DNA of 15,307 nucleotides, taken from assembly GCA_007131945.1 (NCBI GenBank), contig SLPP01000339.1, positions 1 to 15,307 of the forward strand. Direction: 5' to 3'. Position 1 is the stretch's first letter. Every line of letters begins with the position of its first letter. Source of the stretch: Paracoccaceae bacterium. Lineage in GTDB: Bacteria; Pseudomonadota; Alphaproteobacteria; Rhodobacterales; Rhodobacteraceae. The notes under the pieces were generated by a model that saw only the letters and a program-made list of their open reading frames with translations, did no database searches and was not told where the DNA came from. Made by a program: the position numbers and the translations under genes. Below are positions 13,676-15,307 of this stretch, in pieces.

Positions 13676-14374
13676 TCACATGTGCCGGGTGACGCCGCCA
13701 TCGACCCGCAGGCTCTGGCCGGTGACGTAGCTCGAATCCTCGCTCAGCAGGAAGGCCGCGGCCTTGGCCTGTTCCTCGACCCGCGCGATGCGTCGGAGCG
13801 CGGCCTGTTCGGCGAAGCGGCCCACGTCGAGGCTGTCGGTGAAGCCCGGCAGCAGGCAGTTCATCCGGATCCCGGCCGGCCCGTAGCGGTCTGAATAGAG
13901 CTTGGCGAAGGAGGACACGCCGACGCGGTAGACGCTCGAGGTCGGGAACATCAGGCTGGGCTCGAAGGCCGAATAGGTGGTGATCGCGACGATCGAGCCG
14001 CCGCGCTGCGCCGCCATCACCGGCGTGACCAGCTTCGCCACCCGGATCACCGGCTTGAGCACCATCGCATGCGCGCGGTCCCAGTCCTCTTCCGGGATGT
14101 CCAGAAGATCGCCCTTCGGCGGGCCGCCGACATGGATCAGCACCGCGTCGATCCGCCCGTAGGTCGCCATCGTCAGATCAAAGAGCGCGCGCGTGTCGGC
14201 CGCCTCCTCGGCGCGGCCGCGATGGGCGACGCCGCCGAGTTCCGCGGCGAGACCCTCGCAGGTGGCCGAGGGCGACATCAGCGCCAGCCGGTAGCCGCGG
14301 CCGTGCATCTCGCGCGCGATGGCCGCGCCCATGCCGCGACCGCCGCCGATGATCATGCAGCTTCTGTCGGTCAT
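13676..14374 (-). CDS. atypical short-chain dehydrogenase/reductase (SDR) lacking the YxxxK lysine
   Basis: A 232-residue SDR of classical length. The nucleotide-binding motif is I-I-G-G-G-R-G-M-G at 8-16 (the TGxxxGxG type). The NNAG motif is replaced by H-V-G-G at 81-84. The active-site region has Ser135 (ITTYSAFEPS) and Tyr149 in SSVYRVGVSSFAKLYSDRYG, but position 153, normally the catalytic Lys of Y-x-x-x-K, is Val. The C-terminal PGFTDSL and SSYVTGQSLRVDGG are standard for SDRs. By family it would use NAD(P)(H) on an alcohol, ketone or imine, but loss of the Lys argues for altered chemistry or a non-catalytic role. The ATG at 14374 has AAAGGAG 8 bases upstream (14383-14389). It lies 39 bases after the flavoprotein gene and just before the small ORF, within one operon. 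Confidence 0.88.
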   Translation of the reverse strand: MTDRSCMIIGGGRGMGAAIAREMHGRGYRLALMSPSATCEGLAAELGGVAHRGRAEEAADTRALFDLTMATYGRIDAVLIHVGGPPKGDLLDIPEEDWDRAHAMVLKPVIRVAKLVTPVMAAQRGGSIVAITTYSAFEPSLMFPTSSVYRVGVSSFAKLYSDRYGPAGIRMNCLLPGFTDSLDVGRFAEQAALRRIARVEEQAKAAAFLLSEDSSYVTGQSLRVDGGVTRHM

Positions 14375-14413
14375 TCGTCTGGCTCCTTTCCTGTCGCCGG
14401 TGCCCGGTTCCGG

Positions 14414-15307
14414 TCAGAAACGATCGACGCGGTAGGGCCAAAGGTCAACATCCGGCGTCTCGCCGGCGATCAGCTGGCCCATGAGCCGGGCGGTCGTGGC
14501 GGCCTGGGTCAGGCCCAGATGCCCGTGGCCGGTGGCGTAGAAGACCCCGCGCGTGCGCGCCGAGGCCGAGATGACCGGGATCGTGTCGGGCAAGGCCGGG
14601 CGGTGGCCCATCCATTCGGTTGCCTCGCCCAGCTGCAGGCCCGGCAGCGCCACCCGCGCGTGCCGCACCGTGATCTTCGCCCGGTTCCAGTTCGGGGCCG
14701 CGTCGAGGCCCGCCATCTCGACCGTGCCGCCGACGCGGATGCCGCCGGCGGTCGGCGTGACCATGAAGGCGCGCGCGGGCCAGATCAGCGAATGCCCGAG
14801 CGCGATCCCCGGCGCCATGATCTGGGTGTGATAGCCGCGCTCGGTCTCCAGCGGGATCGGCTCGCCCAGAAGCCGCGCCAGTCGCCCGGTATGGGCCCCG
14901 GCGCAGAGGACGACCGTCTCGCCGGAGATCGTCTCGCCGCCGTCGAGGTGCAGGCCGGTGACGCGGTCCGACCGCTCGAACCCGGTCACCGCGGCGCGCC
15001 GGACCTCGCCGCCGAGGACCCGGAACCGCTCGACCAAGAGCGTGACCAGCCGGTGCGGGTCGCGCAGCGAGCGGTTGTCGGGGAAAAGGAGCGCGCGGGT
15101 GATCTGCGGCGCCAGCGCGGGCTCCAGGTCGACGAGTGCTTTGCGGCCGAGCACCTCGTGGCCGACGCCGTACCGGTCCAGCAACTCGACATGGTCGCGG
15201 TCGGCGCGGAACTCGTCCTCGCCGGCATAGATCGCGAGGCAGCCGGTGTCGGTGAGCAACCCCTCGGCTCCGAGGTCGCGCAAAAGCGCCCGCGTGTCAG
15301 GCAGGGC
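14414..15307 (-). CDS. FAD-dependent D-amino acid dehydrogenase-like protein (DAO family), N-terminus outside the window
   Basis: The minus-strand frame is open to the window edge and gives about 297 C-terminal residues; family members are about 410-430 long, so roughly 115-130 residues, including the GxGxxG FAD motif, are missing. The visible part shows ETVVLCAGAHTGRLARLLG (the second FAD-contacting strand), PLETERGYHTQI, a substrate-domain region VTPTAGGIRVGGTVEMAGLD, MGHRPALPDTIPVIS and the closing FAD box FYATGHGHLGLTQAATTARL. These are typical of DadA-type and D-hydroxyproline dehydrogenases, which oxidise D-amino acids to imino acids and feed electrons to the respiratory chain. With the proline-racemase-family gene in the same operon, cis-4-hydroxy-D-proline is a plausible substrate. 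The internal TTG at 15283 is not taken as the start because the frame continues upstream. Confidence 0.88.
   Translation of the reverse strand, partial: ALPDTRALLRDLGAEGLLTDTGCLAIYAGEDEFRADRDHVELLDRYGVGHEVLGRKALVDLEPALAPQITRALLFPDNRSLRDPHRLVTLLVERFRVLGGEVRRAAVTGFERSDRVTGLHLDGGETISGETVVLCAGAHTGRLARLLGEPIPLETERGYHTQIMAPGIALGHSLIWPARAFMVTPTAGGIRVGGTVEMAGLDAAPNWNRAKITVRHARVALPGLQLGEATEWMGHRPALPDTIPVISASARTRGVFYATGHGHLGLTQAATTARLMGQLIAGETPDVDLWPYRVDRF

Overview
This is a GC-rich chromosomal window, very probably from an alphaproteobacterium of the Rhodobacterales (Rhodobacter/Paracoccus relatives). The clearest family-level clues are the ferredoxin-NADP reductase with a C-terminal AFVGEGI tail like that of Rhodobacter capsulatus Fpr, an IF-3 whose N-terminus reads (I/M)[18 protein letters not shown], and an RF2 with the [13 protein letters not shown] form of its decoding loop. 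No tRNA, rRNA, CRISPR array, insertion sequence or phage gene was seen. The genus cannot be told from this sequence alone.

Layout. Bases 1-389 hold the C-terminal end of an M3-family oligoendopeptidase. It is followed on the + strand by a GMC flavin oxidoreductase (481-2106) and ferredoxin-NADP reductase fpr (2201-3022). A GNAT acetyltransferase (3133-3714, minus) converges on fpr. A very acidic, membrane-anchored protein of unknown function (3886-4587, minus) is divergent from infC (4817-5356, plus), which starts with the rare codon ATC. Two exported proteins follow on the minus strand: a 342-residue unknown (5436-6464) and a DsbA-family thiol oxidoreductase (6587-7342). Divergent from these are penicillin-binding protein 1A (7517-10039), prfB encoding RF2 (10128-11255) and a DUF2189 membrane protein (11362-12150). 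The right end is a minus-strand operon, read from the window edge inward: a D-amino-acid-dehydrogenase-like flavoprotein (cut by the edge), an atypical SDR, a 63-codon unknown ORF, and a proline racemase-family enzyme with a Ser/Cys catalytic pair.

How the genes fit together. The left and middle parts are mostly housekeeping: translation (infC, prfB), envelope (PBP1A, DsbA-like) and redox (fpr). The right-hand operon looks like catabolism of hydroxyproline or D-amino acids: an epimerase or dehydratase of the proline racemase superfamily beside an FAD amino-acid dehydrogenase. The role of the SDR in it is unclear.

The most unusual non-coding stretch is the intergenic region between the convergent DUF2189 and proline-racemase genes (12151-12447). 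It holds a perfect 24-bp palindromic terminator, then a long AT-rich inverted repeat (arms 12264-12289 and 12347-12372). In plus-strand RNA three of its four imperfect positions become G-U wobbles. A perfect 18-bp palindrome lies after it. The middle element is the best candidate here for something undescribed: a structured RNA or a small dispersed repeat.
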